Shown piece after piece: positions 36,291 through 47,856 of a DNA stretch of 64,000 bases. The notes below the pieces were generated by a model. That model saw only the letters and a program-made list of their open reading frames with translations, was not told the origin of the DNA and made no database searches. The translations under genes and the position numbers were made by a program. Source of the stretch: Eonycteris spelaea (taxonomy: Eukaryota; Chordata; Mammalia; Chiroptera; Pteropodidae); NCBI GenBank assembly GCA_003508835.1, contig PUFA01000062.1:5673001-5737000 (forward strand), given 5' to 3'. Every line of letters begins with the position of its first letter. Within the stretch, counting starts at the first letter, position 1.

Positions 36291-37645
36291 TCAGAGAGAA
36301 GTCAGTGTTATTAGATATTTTCCACACGGGAAGAAAGGCTTTAAATGAGTAGCAAAAAGAACAGAAGCGAGGCCACTCTCAACTTCTAGGGGAGGGGGGA
36401 GGGAGGCAAGGGAAGAACACACACCCAGAAAGAGCAGAAGAAAGAACCAGGAGAAAGGAGGAGCAAACGTGAACACGTGCCACCTTTTCCTTAGCGCTCT
36501 GAATAGACACAGACCCTCCTTCCAGGGAGAAGCACACCCCTCTTTCCCTAAATATGGAACATGAAGCACAACAGGGCGCCTGAGCGGCAGCCAGGGTCCC
36601 TCCCTGCTGTGTGTTACAGCGGCAAGATGCAGGGGGGAATCAAAAGCAGATGCAGTGGCCTAAGTGCTCCAACATTTCACTCTTCTCCTTGAAAAGATGT
36701 CAAGGATTATTTGTGTTACCTCTCTGGAAAAAGCAGAGACATCCTCTTAAAGGATGAATGAAAGATGAGTACAAAGAATTAATTTGAAACCAATCAAGCC
36801 CTGTGTGCGTCTACTGCTTCAGAAATCCTGCTATTTTAATGATGAATTTATTTTCAAAGCAGTGCCGATCCTTTTGAGGGGGAATTCCACCTCTCACAGC
36901 TGCACAGTGTGCCCTGCAGTGTTGAGCTTTCTCGCCCACCTGCTCTTTGTGAAACAGCATGGACTTCCCAGAGCTGAGCCTGTGCCAAGCTGGCTGAGCC
37001 GCCGAGGAGACATCCTCAACCTGCAGCCACCTAAGTGTCAGTGAATGTACCACAAACCCCTGCAAAATGGGCAAAGCAACTTGTGGAGCCACACAACCAC
37101 ATGGCAAAGCCACAGACTCCCTCTCACCTTGCAATGGACCCTCTTGAATTTTCTATGGTTGATCTGTTAACCTAAGTTGGCTTCTCCACTGCCTTGTTCA
37201 AAAGTAATTTCATTGAAAATATTTATTTGCAAAATTTTTTTAAAACATCACACCTGAAAAACGCTAAACAAAATTCCTATTTCATATTCCAAGTACAACT
37301 CCTGAAGAGACTGGAGGATTCTATCTACTTTAACTGGACTAGCGCTGATATGTTTGTTTTGAAATAGCATCTAACCATGACTTTAAAAGCTCCACTTAAT
37401 AGCTTTTGGTTCTTTTTTTAAAAAAAATTCCTTATTCAAATACATTTAATTATAATGTTCTAAAATTTAAATGTGGTTGCTATGCATTTGGTTATCAACA
37501 AAGAATTTCTAGATTAATGCAGAAGTACATTGAATAGGGCAGAGTACTGTCCCCTTGAGCCAATGAGGTCATCCATAGTTCTCTTAACAAGGAGGACGAT
37601 GAGATCTGAGCCTTGGCAGTGAAACATATTCTGATCCCCTCTGTA
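36291..37645. other. Unique sequence, no gene recognised
   Basis: Purine-rich at 36390-36470. Two opposed open frames overlap at 36784-37134 without recognisable similarity. Confidence 0.5.
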
Positions 37646-37708
37646 GAAAAAAGAAAGAAAGAAAGAAAGAAAGAGAGAAAGAAAAGAAAAGAAAAAAGAA
37701 AAAGAAAT
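37646..37708. repeat. (GAAA)n microsatellite
   Basis: About 60 bases of imperfect GAAA/GAAAA units. Confidence 0.95.
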
Positions 37709-38335
37709 TCTTCTTATAGCTCCTTGAGTTATCTGAGGTACACTATTACTTATCCACTCTCAGTGTTATGGCAAACATAGTGAAAGGAAAACATTATGTC
37801 AAACTACCTGTTTTATAATTATGATTCATTGGGAAAATGCACAATTTGTTCTAAACTAAATTTAATGAAATGTAAATGGATAACCTTTATTCTTGTCTTT
37901 CAACCATAATACATAATTTTTCACACCTTATAGTTCTCTCAAAGTTGACCAAGAATCTTAAAATGAGGTGATGGGTACTTTGTGTGCACATCATGGCCCT
38001 ATCCTCATAGTGAACCTACTGGTTGTGCTTCCTCTAATTATGTGTCTCAGACAAGAATCTATTTGTTGAGGATGTAAATGAACAAGCCCTCTAACTCCTG
38101 ACACGATTTCTTCACTGTGTGCCATAGTCTAGGATATTATTCTAGAAATATCAGAACAACAATTTGGAGTGTTGCCCCACCTCAATATTTTAAGAGTATC
38201 AAAGTTGTGTTATGAATGTTGTTAAAGATCTGCTTACAGATGTTTGACTAGACTGGATTTTTCAAGGTGGTATCTTCAAAGCCTAGCACAGAATATGGCA
38301 TGTGGTAGGTTGAAACAGAATTGAGTTGCTTCACA
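37709..38335. other. Unique sequence with possible old repeat end
   Basis: 'gcctagcacagaatatggca' at about 38281 resembles a MIR or L2 end. Otherwise nothing was identified. Confidence 0.4.
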
Positions 38336-38339
38336 GCAC

Positions 38340-38759
38340 TCATTCCACCTTGCCTCTGTTGGTTAGCAGTTGTGTAGTTTGTATGGGATTGTCTACTTTT
38401 TCATCAGCTCTAGGGTGGGCCCTGGGCAGCCTAGACCAATCAGTAGAATTCCAGTTTCCTATCCACAGCAATTGGTTTAGAGAAGGCACGTGACCCAAGT
38501 TGGTACAACAGGGGTAAAGGGGAGACCTTTGCTGATTAGGGGAGAAATTTTTTCTCAGCATGGACAGAATAGTGTGCAGCTATGAACCATAAAGTAAAAC
38601 AGTTATTTTTCGAGTAGGATAAAAAGAAACCCTGAGAATAAAGGTAGACTCAGAAAAGCTCCAGGGCTGAAAGGCGTGTAAAGAAACGGAGCCCTAACCA
38701 AACCATTCCTGAAGTTTGAAATACTCGTGTACCTTTTCAGCTGTGAAATTAAAAAAAAA

Positions 38760-38806
<47 letters not shown>

Positions 38807-38845
38807 TGCTTGAGCTTTGGTCATTTGCAATCAAAAGCTTTCAAA
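38340..38845 (+). mobile_element. Old interspersed repeat (LTR-like), family not named
   Basis: 'ggcacgtgacccaagttgg' at about 38484 and 'ttgagctttggtcatttgca' with 'atcaaaagc' at about 38811 match the two ends of a dispersed mammalian element whose 3' end carries a terminal 'cacttgcaaccaaaag'-type sequence. A (TA)n array is inserted near that end. I cannot name the subfamily. Confidence 0.5.
38763..38808. repeat. (TA)n microsatellite
   Basis: About 20 TA units preceded by an A-run; a self-complementary, cruciform-prone tract. Confidence 0.97.
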
Positions 38846-39380
38846 TCAACACAAAATATTCAATAAATATTTGTTGAAAGATTGCATATTTATATATATT
38901 GTAATTTAGTCCACATAAAAATAAAACATTATTAATCATCACATTTCTGTTGCTAAAGCTTCTATCATCAGCAAGCTCTAGGAGAAGATTTGGTAATTGA
39001 AAATTATTATATTTACATGGTACTATCCATGGTAATAGACCATCGCCAGAGAGTGAATGGACAGAAAAAGATGCTAACAACTCCCGAAAGATTTTTGTAT
39101 GCTCCGAAGGAAATAAAAGATGTTAGATGTACTCACTACACAAATATGAAATGAGGCACAGAGTTTAAAATTTTTAAGGTTAAATGTTTTAAACAAATAC
39201 CTTAATGACTCACCATGAGGAAAATAAGATCATCTCAAAAATGGCACCTTCACTTTAGGCCATCCGTTCTCTCGCCTGCCTTCAAGTGACTGATAGTTCA
39301 CAGATGTGAGGTAGCTGACCAGGGCACAGACTGGCTCTAAGCCCTGTAAAGACCATATCTGTGCAAAGTTAAATAGGCCT
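38846..39380. other. Unique sequence, no gene recognised
   Basis: AT-rich. The 79-codon minus-strand frame is unremarkable. Confidence 0.5.
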
Positions 39381-39384
39381 CCTG

Positions 39385-39540
39385 CAGATCCTAGAATATG
39401 AACTCTAAGAGGACAAGAACTGGACTTATTGTGTATTGTGTCCTCCCTGTACCTAGCATATGATACATGGTATGTATCTGCTTATGTACAGTTGGTGACA
39501 CATAGGCTCTCAATCATTATTTATTGGATAAATGAATGAT
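39385..39540 (+). mobile_element. L2: L2 3' end fragment
   Basis: 'gaactctaagaggacaagaa', 'gtacctagcatatgatacat' and 'attggataaatgaatgatg' follow sense L2 order. Confidence 0.75.
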
Positions 39541-39779
39541 GACCACTTACGACTTGGGTCTCACTAATCTTATTCTGAGCTTCATATAAGGAGTAGGAGG
39601 AAGTGAAAGACATAATTTAGTTAATTTGGTTTTTCGCCCAAGCTTCTCTTGACACTCATTAGGTTCTTGCATCCATCTGAACTCTCTTTAGGATGTTCTC
39701 ACACACGTTCAAGGCATTTTTCACAACAGAAAATATGCATCCACCTATAAGGAGAAGAGAATCAAACGAGTCTTTAACG

Positions 39780-39885
39780 CAAAGAAGAGCATGTGACCTT
39801 TTGGGTAATTGTGAGATCTTAGGAAAGCCAGTTTACCTCTCTGGGTTTGAATTTCCTCATCTCTAAGCTAAAAGTCGAGAGTAGA
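39780..39885 (+). mobile_element. MIR: MIR fragment
   Basis: 'tgtgagatcttaggaaagcc', 'tttacctctctgggtttgaa' and 'tttcctcatctctaagc' match sense MIR. Confidence 0.7.
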
Positions 39886-39994
39886 ACTAGATGAGTGGCT
39901 TTGCAGCTGTGTTTGACAGAGCCCAATGTATTTTGCAGAGCAAAGAGAGAGGAATAAGGCCAGGGCCCAGAGTCCTCTACTCCCATGTAAGCAT

Positions 39995-40195
39995 GAGAAG
40001 GTTCTGAAGCTGAGCGCCTAAGTTCAACTCACAGCCCTACCATTCACCAGATGCATGATCTTGGGTAACTGGCTTGATTTTCTGTGCCTCAGATTTCTTA
40101 CGTATAAATAGAGATGACAATAGTATTTCTTTATAAGGTGCTATGATGTTTAAACAATTAATATATGAAACCTGGTACATGAAAAATGTTATATA
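39995..40195 (+). mobile_element. MIR: MIR SINE
   Basis: 'gatgcatgatcttgggtaac', 'tctgtgcctcagatttctta' and 'tataaatagagatgacaata' are sense MIR, ending at 'cctggtacatgaaaaatg'. Confidence 0.82.
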
Positions 40196-40284
40196 TTTTT
40201 TAGGTATTATCTGTTTTATGTATTGAAGTTCCTATAATGTTTAGATTTAAAGGTCTTCCACTGCCAAAAAACCAAAAATATTTA

Positions 40285-40600
40285 ATTTTTTTTTTAAACA
40301 GTCGGAGTCTTTAATTAAGATATAATACAAGGGGTCTGGTGGGCTGACATTAACCTCTCCAGCCACTGCCCCACCATTGTCATTAACAGCACACCTTCCT
40401 GCCACCAGCCAGACTCTCTTCAGTGTGCTTAACTCAACACAATGGGCTCCGACCACCCATGTGAGCTTGCTGTTTCCTCTGAAGATTATTCCGTAGTTCC
40501 ATTCAAATGGCCTCTGCGGATCTGGGCAACGGGTGCCTGGCGCTAGGCAGAGAAGGGCTCCGTGGCTAATCGCCTGCATTCCTGTGAAGACTGAGGAGAA
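40285..40600 (-). other. Possible minus-strand 3' exon or retrocopied transcript end
   Basis: On the minus strand a good splice-acceptor-like tract (ctcctcagtcttcacag, ending near 40582) is followed by about 270 bases that are GC-richer than their surroundings and open in one frame. An ATTAAA hexamer follows at 40310-40315, with an A-run 15 bases later and a GT-rich stretch beyond. This could be a terminal exon, or a retrocopy with its A-tail. The open frame (40247-40579) runs past the ATTAAA, so it does not behave as a normal terminal coding exon. A string WVVGAHC in it recalls the trypsin-family histidine motif (usually TAAHC), but the rest of the fold is not visible, so I assign no function. 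Confidence 0.22.
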
Positions 40601-41119
40601 GATAAATTTCCTTAACAGTCAACATTTCAGGAAAGGCATTTTCTTAACAGAAAATGGTGAATATTTGAAAAGATAGAAGCCTCAGGCAGCTTAAAATTTG
40701 TAAGAAAGAAGTGCCTGGCACTTCAACTGCTTTAAAATTCCTTCTCAGAAGATCCTATATGAATCTAAATAAAACGTGAATAGTTATGGTATTATCCCCA
40801 CTAATTATCTTGCTTAGCAATCTATTTACCTGTGGTTTTACTTCCAGAATGTTCTAAAGACTTTGAGGCTTCATTTTCTTTCCCTGATCTGGGGAAGAAA
40901 GTGGAGATTAATGGACAACATTCTTGGGAACTGAGATTATAGTACAATCTATTTTTGGTCTCGCCCAATCTCTTCACATCCCATCCTGGGTACTGATACC
41001 TCCCTTTAGCAAGACCCGTTTTCCTAGTTTGCTCCCCCAAATGCTGAGTTCGTACCTCTTTTGACATTTGGCCTGCATTTAAAATATTTTAATATTTGTT
41101 TTCCCTCTTTCTCACTCCC
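40601..41119. other. Unique sequence, no gene recognised
   Basis: Repeat-free; nothing identified. Confidence 0.5.
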
Positions 41120-41184
41120 TTCTTTTGTGTCACCCTCCCTTCTTCCTTCTCTTTCTCTCCTTGAGCTTACTCAGTATAAATTTT

Positions 41185-41425
41185 TCAAAATGCTTCCGCC
41201 TCAGGATTAAGGTTAGACAGGGGTGTCTCTGTCCCAGAAATCTGTTAAGATTAATCCAATTTGCAAGGGCATGTAGGAGCTGTAAATATTTGTGGGCATC
41301 AGAGAAGAAATTGACCCAAGCACACAAAGTAAGGAACCGGGCAGAGTAATGGCCAAACAGCAGTGACCCCAGATGTCACTCCCTGGGCGCCAGGTGCAAT
41401 TAGCTAATGGTACCTCCCTTTTGGA
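41185..41425. promoter_or_regulatory. Candidate enhancer with homeodomain and E-box words
   Basis: Repeat-free block holding two TAATCC/GGATTA-type sites (OTX/bicoid-like, near 41204 and 41251) and an E-box CAGGTG followed by CAATTAG and CTAATGG near 41391-41411. Motif clustering of this sort is common in conserved enhancers. Inference from motifs only. Confidence 0.25.
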
Positions 41426-42917
41426 GTGGGAAGTGGCAGGAGGTAGAAATCTATTCTGGCACCAGAGCAGTAGAAATATTCTTTCTCCCTTTCCTCACCC
41501 TGAGCCCATTTCTAACTACCAGTCTGTTGGAGTTTTTAGGGGCCAATTAATAGTCAGGAGCTCCCCACACTGCTAACGTGCCTGTGCCTGGCTTAGATGA
41601 CTGACTTCTACTTCTGAGGAAAAAGAAAATAGAGGCTCACTGTCCACTCCCCCACCCTCTGTCCTCTACATCTGTTAGAATATGTCAAGGGATTCATAGC
41701 TTTTGCTACACTTGTACTCAGGCACATGTGAATTGTTATGAGGTCTAGGGTTTAAGAGTGGAAATGTCAAAATCCACAGGAGAGTTTCTAGAATATTCTC
41801 CTTCTTGCTTCCAATGTAGACAGAGTAATTTAGAAATAAATACATTGGTTTGCTACTAGATAATCTATTTGCCCCTTCTTGTGTTCTGGCGGGAATGGGG
41901 AACTCGCTGTCACCAAAAGTAACTCAGTCATGTTGGTACAATTTTGTTCATTAGAAACACCTTTTGAAATCAAATTAATACCTGATTCCCAATTGAACAT
42001 ATATCTATTGCCCTTTTTCCTACCTTTTAGGGTTTTACACAAGTCACCACACATTGCTACTTTGTACTGCACATCTGCTGGGTTTGCCTTTTTATTTGTT
42101 CATGCCTGTCTAAGACCCTAACTCTTCTTCTTTGAGAATTATTCTTTATGGTGTGAATCTCAGAGGGAAGCACAGCCCTACCTGCCACCATGGAAGCTGA
42201 AGTGGACTGGGCGTTCCTTCCCTGCCCTCCCAGACAGCCCGCACATGGTCATGCAGCCAATCTGGAAGCTCAGAGCAAGATTTTAAATATTCAAGAGGAG
42301 GGAAGTGGCAGGCACAGTCCAAGACTACAGGAGGAAACACAGAAGGGTCCAGCAGAGGTGGCCACAGGCGGCAGAGGCGGACCCCCAGCAGCACCCTGCT
42401 GGATGGTCCTTATAGCATAACCGAGGTCTGGCCTCTGCCGCCAGCCTCTCTGAGCTCTCGTGTACTTCCCCATCAAGCTCTCCAGTCTTCTGATGATTCT
42501 ACAAGTGGCCCGATCCACTTGCAACAAATTCCTTTTTTGACTAAGTTAGCCAGTCAGTTTCTGTTGTTAGCAACCACCACGCCCTGACTGATAACACTCT
42601 CCTTCAAATATTTGGATTGTTATTAAGTACTCTTGCTGATTTTTTGTTTCCCTACTTCCTCCAACACCTTTCCAGGTGGTTCAGCTTCCTGTCCCCTCAC
42701 TACCCTTACTCACGTCACGTATTGACATGCCCAGCTGTCTGCACACTCTGATAAAGCAAGACTAGCACGGCTCTACTTTTTCCTTGTAGATCAGGTAGAT
42801 ACTTCTGGTAATACTAATGCTACGTAGCATTTGTAACCACATCACATGACTTGTACTGAGTTAAATGAGATCCCCCCAAGTTTTTTCCACATATTATAGT
42901 TAAGCCATAGCTCCCAT

Positions 42918-42920
<3 letters not shown>
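41426..42920. other. Unique sequence; one short ORF with strong Kozak context
   Basis: No repeats. At 42190 a 76-codon plus-strand frame starts in a perfect GCCACCATGG context and ends at 42420. The product is low in hydrophobicity and matches no family I know. No other gene signal was seen. Confidence 0.35.

Positions 42921-42960
<40 letters not shown>
42921..42960. repeat. (GT)n microsatellite
   Basis: Uninterrupted GT run of about 20 units. Confidence 0.97.
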
Positions 42961-42963
<3 letters not shown>

Positions 42964-45735
42964 TTGAAGTTCTAGGTCATTAACACAGTCATAATTCTTC
43001 TGTCTTGGGAGAATCTCAAATTCTACAGCAGTTAGGTTCCTGCCCTTTTTCTCTTAAGAATGAGTCCTGCACACCCCGTTTGCCCAGGCGTCAGTTTCTG
43101 AAGGTTATTTCACCAAGGCTGTGATACGTTCTGTGCAAGAGCATCCCATGAGTCCCTCATTCTACCCAGAGCTTTGAGAGAAGGCACACAACCCCCTCTG
43201 AGGACCCAAAATGCTAAAATAGGAACAGGTCTAACTTTCTTCACGGTCTTACAGTGGCCTAAGCTGAAAGGAGTGGGGAGACCTGAGACCTGCTTGGCCA
43301 AGACTTTTGATCCCTGTCAGACTTCACACTAAGACAAAGCCATTTCTAGGCACACATAGTCTGAAAACTTGATTATGGTCAGTAACTTGAATCATTTCTG
43401 CAACCAAACCTTTTCTATAAAGTACTTACAAATAGAAAAATTGTCAGGTTCGAATTTTCTCTCATTGATTACGCCAACTAGGAAGGAAAGAATGAAGGTC
43501 TGGGTAATCCACAAACTGGAAAATTGCTGCCTGATGAGAGCTGATGGTATCTCCGTAGAGGCCATGCTATGCCAACAGAATTGGCCTACTTTTGTTTTAA
43601 AAGCTCCCATCCTGGAACCACAATTGCTACCACTTTGGTGGCAGAAGGAAGATGTTTATCCTTCACAAAGACTGCATGCCTTCCCACTCTATACGTAATC
43701 TCCCAGGCCACCAAGGGGCCAGCCACATGGCGTCTGCAGATGCAGAGAGAGGCCAATGATTCTCATACCACAAATTCCTCCGGCGTCCTTCCAGCGTGAA
43801 TAACAGAACTCTTCCCTTCAGGTCTACTTTGCTTCCTTCCAGGGGCAGAGAACCTGAGGCTCCGCTGCTGACTGCCAACTTCCCGCCCAGACCTGACAGC
43901 AATTGTAACTCAGCTTACATAGGCTCCCCTGCTGTCTGCATTTTTTTTGTTTGTAAAATGAGCAATTTGCTCTTGGTTGCTTGGCTCCTATGTGAAGTCA
44001 GCCACAAGGGCAGCTCACCAAGGGGGACAGCTGGTCAGTGAGCGCAGAAGTCGGATCCTCAGGCACATGGCCTGCACCCGGCCCCCGCCTGGATGCTGTA
44101 CGTAGTTTTGTTACACAGAGTTACTCTCCAGAAGCCAAGTGCCAGTTCTCCATGTGTGGTATTTGCAGCGACAGAGAAATCAACCCAGAAGGGAGCGTGT
44201 TTTGTTGAGATGTTTGGGAGGTCTGGGCAAATGGAGTGGCCTGGGCAGCCACCTTTCTCTGGAAAGACTGTCTTCTTTTGAGAGATCAGGCCTGGGAGTG
44301 GGAAAAAGGAGGTGGCAAAAGTTTGTCCTAGCTCACACTCCAGGGGTGAAACAAACCAACCCACTTGTCAAGTGATAAAAACATGGTGAGGAAATAAAAA
44401 ACCACAGCCGATGCTTATTGCCTCAACGGCTGCGACATTATCTCACCACTCATTTAGAACATATGTTCAACAGCAGCGTGAGGATTCGGGGTCTCAACTG
44501 TGCTCTCTGAACATAGAAGGGAAGAGGTGAGAAACATTGCATGGGAGAGGCCATGTGACAAATCCTCCAGAAATTCTGAGACCCGCCTTCCCCTCCCTTC
44601 TTCCTCCCAATGCCATCACCACCATCTCTACCATATGCAAACTATTTTGTCATTGAGAACCAAAATAAACACATGTGGCTGTTCCAGCTACCTGAGTTCC
44701 ACACTTGCAACAAGGGGGTAATGCTGGTTTACTCTCCTCCCTGACCCCTCCCCCCACCTCCTCTGTCAAGGGGAAAAGGTGCAGACTCACACTCTTATCA
44801 AGCATTCAAACGATTTCATGGGAACACCACACTTTGTTCTATTCTGGCTTCCCTCACAAGGGGTTGGGGGCGGCACATCTTCAAACGCCTGCTGGCTTAA
44901 ATGGTGACAGCTGCATGCAACTGGCTTGCTTACAGCCTGCCTGGTGCAATGAGAGATAACTGCAGGGTAGGACTTCAAAGACAGACCCACTGCAGTCATT
45001 CCAACAGCCTGGGGCTGCCGCCTCCAGTTGGTGGCTCCCTGCATGCAACAAGTACGCCAGGGAAGCTAAAAAATTAGACCTTCCCCATTGGCGTTGTGAG
45101 ATATGAGGCAAGGAGGCAAAAACGAGCCAGGAGAGGTGTTTAGGGCTGTCTACAAAGTTCTGAACGCATTTGTCCCAGACAAATGTTTGTGTCTTAGGTA
45201 GATAGTGAGGAGAACCAGCTCATCCTAGCATGTCAAAAAATAACAGTTATTTGTATAACAAATTATAAATCACATTTTAAAAGATGGAAACGAGCTAAAA
45301 TTTTTATTTCGTGTGCTTGCATTTCTCTGATGTCACTAAATTACCCATTTTGGCAGAAATCATTTCTTAAAATTCGGTTCTGTGTTAAAATGTCTGGTGG
45401 CCTTTGATCTTTGACTAAGTTGCCGTTATAGGAGAAACTGTCACACAGAAGATTCAAGAGATGACTTGAAACCCTCGGTTCCTTGCGATGGGGAGCACAG
45501 ATGGCTGTTTAAGGGACCACATTAAAGAGCCACTGTGAAAGGTAGTTATTTCCTGTCTTCTCCATCTGGCAGGTACTAACGAAATGTACCCCACGGAGCA
45601 GACTTGCTGTGACATTGTAGAGACATATATGACTGCTGATGGTTTAGGTGAGGCTATTCATTTTGGTAAATTGCCGCCCTCTGGCCTACCACCAAACTCG
45701 GCCCCCCTTCTTCCTTTCCGCATGTTGAAATCCTA
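42961..45735. other. Unique sequence, no gene recognised
   Basis: The longest repeat-poor stretch in the window. Several 60-109-codon frames overlap on both strands between 43369 and 45111, none with recognisable motifs. Confidence 0.5.
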
Positions 45736-45739
45736 ATGG

Positions 45740-45835
45740 GACACGGGCAGGTTTACATAACCTTTCTAAGCTCTGGTCTTCTTGTCTGTGAAATGGGAAT
45801 GAAAATATCTTCTAATAACTGTAATAAATTTATTT
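45740..45835 (+). mobile_element. MIR: MIR fragment
   Basis: 'acataacctttctaagctct', 'gtctgtgaaatgggaatgaa' match the sense MIR core. Confidence 0.68.
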
Positions 45836-45839
45836 TGCT

Positions 45840-46050
45840 TCAATTAGGTTGAGTCGTTCTGTAACTTAAAATTAATTAATAAACAAATTATGAGATATTT
45901 ATATGATGGCATATACGGAATTCAAACGATGAAGTCTAAAATAACCAAAAGTGTCTTAAAACACAGAGAAAACATTACGCTGTGATTGCTAAATGAAAAA
46001 AGTAAGTTTTGAAGAATAAATGAGAAACCCATGTAAAATGATTAGTATAG
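45840..46050 (+). mobile_element. L1M 3' end fragment, copy 1
   Basis: 'aattatgagatatttatatg', 'ataaccaaaagtgtctta' and 'gattgctaaatgaaaaaagt' match the sense L1 3' end just after ORF2. A related copy of the same segment lies at 46300. Confidence 0.6.
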
Positions 46051-46069
46051 TTTATCACATGAAACACTT

Positions 46070-46260
46070 GAGTGATCACTTTTATTTCTCCCTTGTCCCC
46101 AGATCAAACTCTATTTCCCTTATAAAGCCTATCCAGTTGTCCCGTCCAGAAGTAACCTCTCCTTATAGTTCCATACAGTCACTAGCCCTTAGCACTTCTT
46201 ACTGTATACCTTGAATTATACTAATTTATGTCATGTTTTGTATCACCTTACAATAAAAAA
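46070..46260 (+). mobile_element. L2: L2-like fragment
   Basis: 'tatagttccatacagtcact', 'agcccttagcacttcttact' fit the L2 3' region in sense orientation; strongly decayed. Confidence 0.45.
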
Positions 46261-46299
46261 AAGTCCCCTACTTGTTTTGCTTCAGTTAGCTTAAGTTGG

Positions 46300-46660
46300 C
46301 CCTACAACTTGAAAGGGATCTTGACTAATAAGTTATGGTGTATTCATATAATGGACTATAATATAACCAAAAATGTCTTAAGACATAAGAAAAATGTTAT
46401 ATTGTAACAGTTAAGTGAAAAAAATGACATGGGAAATTGTTAATACTGCATGTTTTCAAAGAACAAAACAGAACCTCCACTAAAAAAAAAAATTATGTAT
46501 AGACACACACACACACACACACGCAAAACACTGCAAGGAAACACACTAAATAACTGGATATTATTTGGGCATCAGGCTGTGGCTGATTTTCTATGGCTTC
46601 TCTTCATTTTTAAAAAATTCCCACATTTCTACTTATCAGGATAACAAAAGGTAATGTGCT
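46300..46660 (+). mobile_element. L1M 3' end fragment, copy 2
   Basis: 'agttatggtgtattcatata', 'ataaccaaaaatgtctta' and 'acagttaagtgaaaaaaatg' repeat the segment at 45880-46010. It then extends through a CA array into the L1 3' tail. Confidence 0.65.
46503..46522. repeat. (CA)n microsatellite
   Basis: Short CA run of ten units inside the L1 fragment. Confidence 0.92.
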
Positions 46661-46744
46661 CTTTTTTAAAGGACAAATTGTGAGGTATGAATAGGAGGTG
46701 ACAAGGAAACAAGGGGTTAGGCAGGACTTCATGAATTTCCAACC

Positions 46745-46880
46745 GCACCCAACGAACATTTTTAGAGCAACTACTCTAAGTACGAGGCTCCGATAAGTAT
46801 TATAGGGGAACACGGATGTTAGATAGGTCCTAACCTCAAGAGTCTTAATATTTAATTGGGGAGAAGAGACCTACGACTGG
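46745..46880 (-). mobile_element. L2: L2 3' end fragment, antisense
   Basis: 'cgaacatttttagagcaact', 'actctaagtacgaggctccg' and 'cctaacctcaagagtcttaa' follow the antisense L2 3' end. Confidence 0.62.
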
Positions 46881-47850
46881 GGGTATGAATACAGGATAAC
46901 AGCAGAGGAAGAGACCAGATGAGAGATTTCGACAGCAAGAGCTGCCTGTGGGCGTTCTGCTGTGTCTGCCATGTTGGGGAGTAGCTTCACAAAGAGGCAG
47001 TCCTTAAAGACCCCTTAAGCCATGACAGGCTCCATGGCTGTCCCTGATTAAAGAAGTCAGGGACAGAATGATTCAATTGAACCCATATAATCTAACATTT
47101 TTATTTGAGTCATTGACTTCAAATGTTTCCTCCACTAAATTTTTTTTCACAGTTGCTCGCAAGTAGCACAATAGCTTGAGTGTGAATTCCATGAACTTTG
47201 GTTGACTTACAGTGAAATGCCGAAAAGGCAAGTACAGAAGGGGGAAAAGAAGCAGGCCTGAATAGCCTCAACCAGATTTTTTTTCCCCCTCACGGATCAT
47301 TAAGGTTATAAAATTTGATTTTTAAAATGTTAAAAGATTTTTCAATTCTAGGTAAATTTTATGGAAATTCAGCTTTTACTGTAATGTTTCTGAATAAAAA
47401 ATTTACCTGATTTTTCTCAAGGCTAATAGAAGTAATTTAATCCTTTACTTTGTCCTAGCCAAAAATATCTATAATTTCTGCAAAACATCTTAGTGGAATT
47501 TAGTGTCAAGATATCCAAATTTACCTCTTATATAGAGATTTAAAAAAAAAAAGTTTTACTTTGATGGGAATTTTATTCATGTCCAAAATATCTAGATTCT
47601 CCATTCTAATAACTAATGGAAAACTTGATAATCTTAAACCATAGCAAGTCCAAAGAGTTAGTTATTCCTTTGTATCACATGCAGGAAGGGTGAGAAGAAA
47701 GAGGAATGATATCTTAATGATCCTTTAAAAAGAAGCAATTGTATCAGTGCTATTAGAGCTGGTCACAGGGAAGCAGAACAAATCTGCAGGTTGGTCAGAA
47801 ACCTTACTTAACACAATCTACTCCACCAACTTAATTAAAGGTGACATTTA
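46881..47850. other. Unique sequence, no gene recognised
   Basis: AT-rich; nothing identified. Confidence 0.5.
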
Positions 47851-47856
47851 GGACAG

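Noticed and set aside
40247..40579. Trypsin-like serine protease exon
   Set aside because: WVVGAHC resembles the catalytic histidine motif, but there is no flanking conserved sequence and the frame runs through a likely polyadenylation signal, so the likeness is probably chance.
42384..42404. CTCF site
   Set aside because: The 'cagcagcaccctgctgg' palindrome has part of the CTCF core on the minus strand, but key positions differ.
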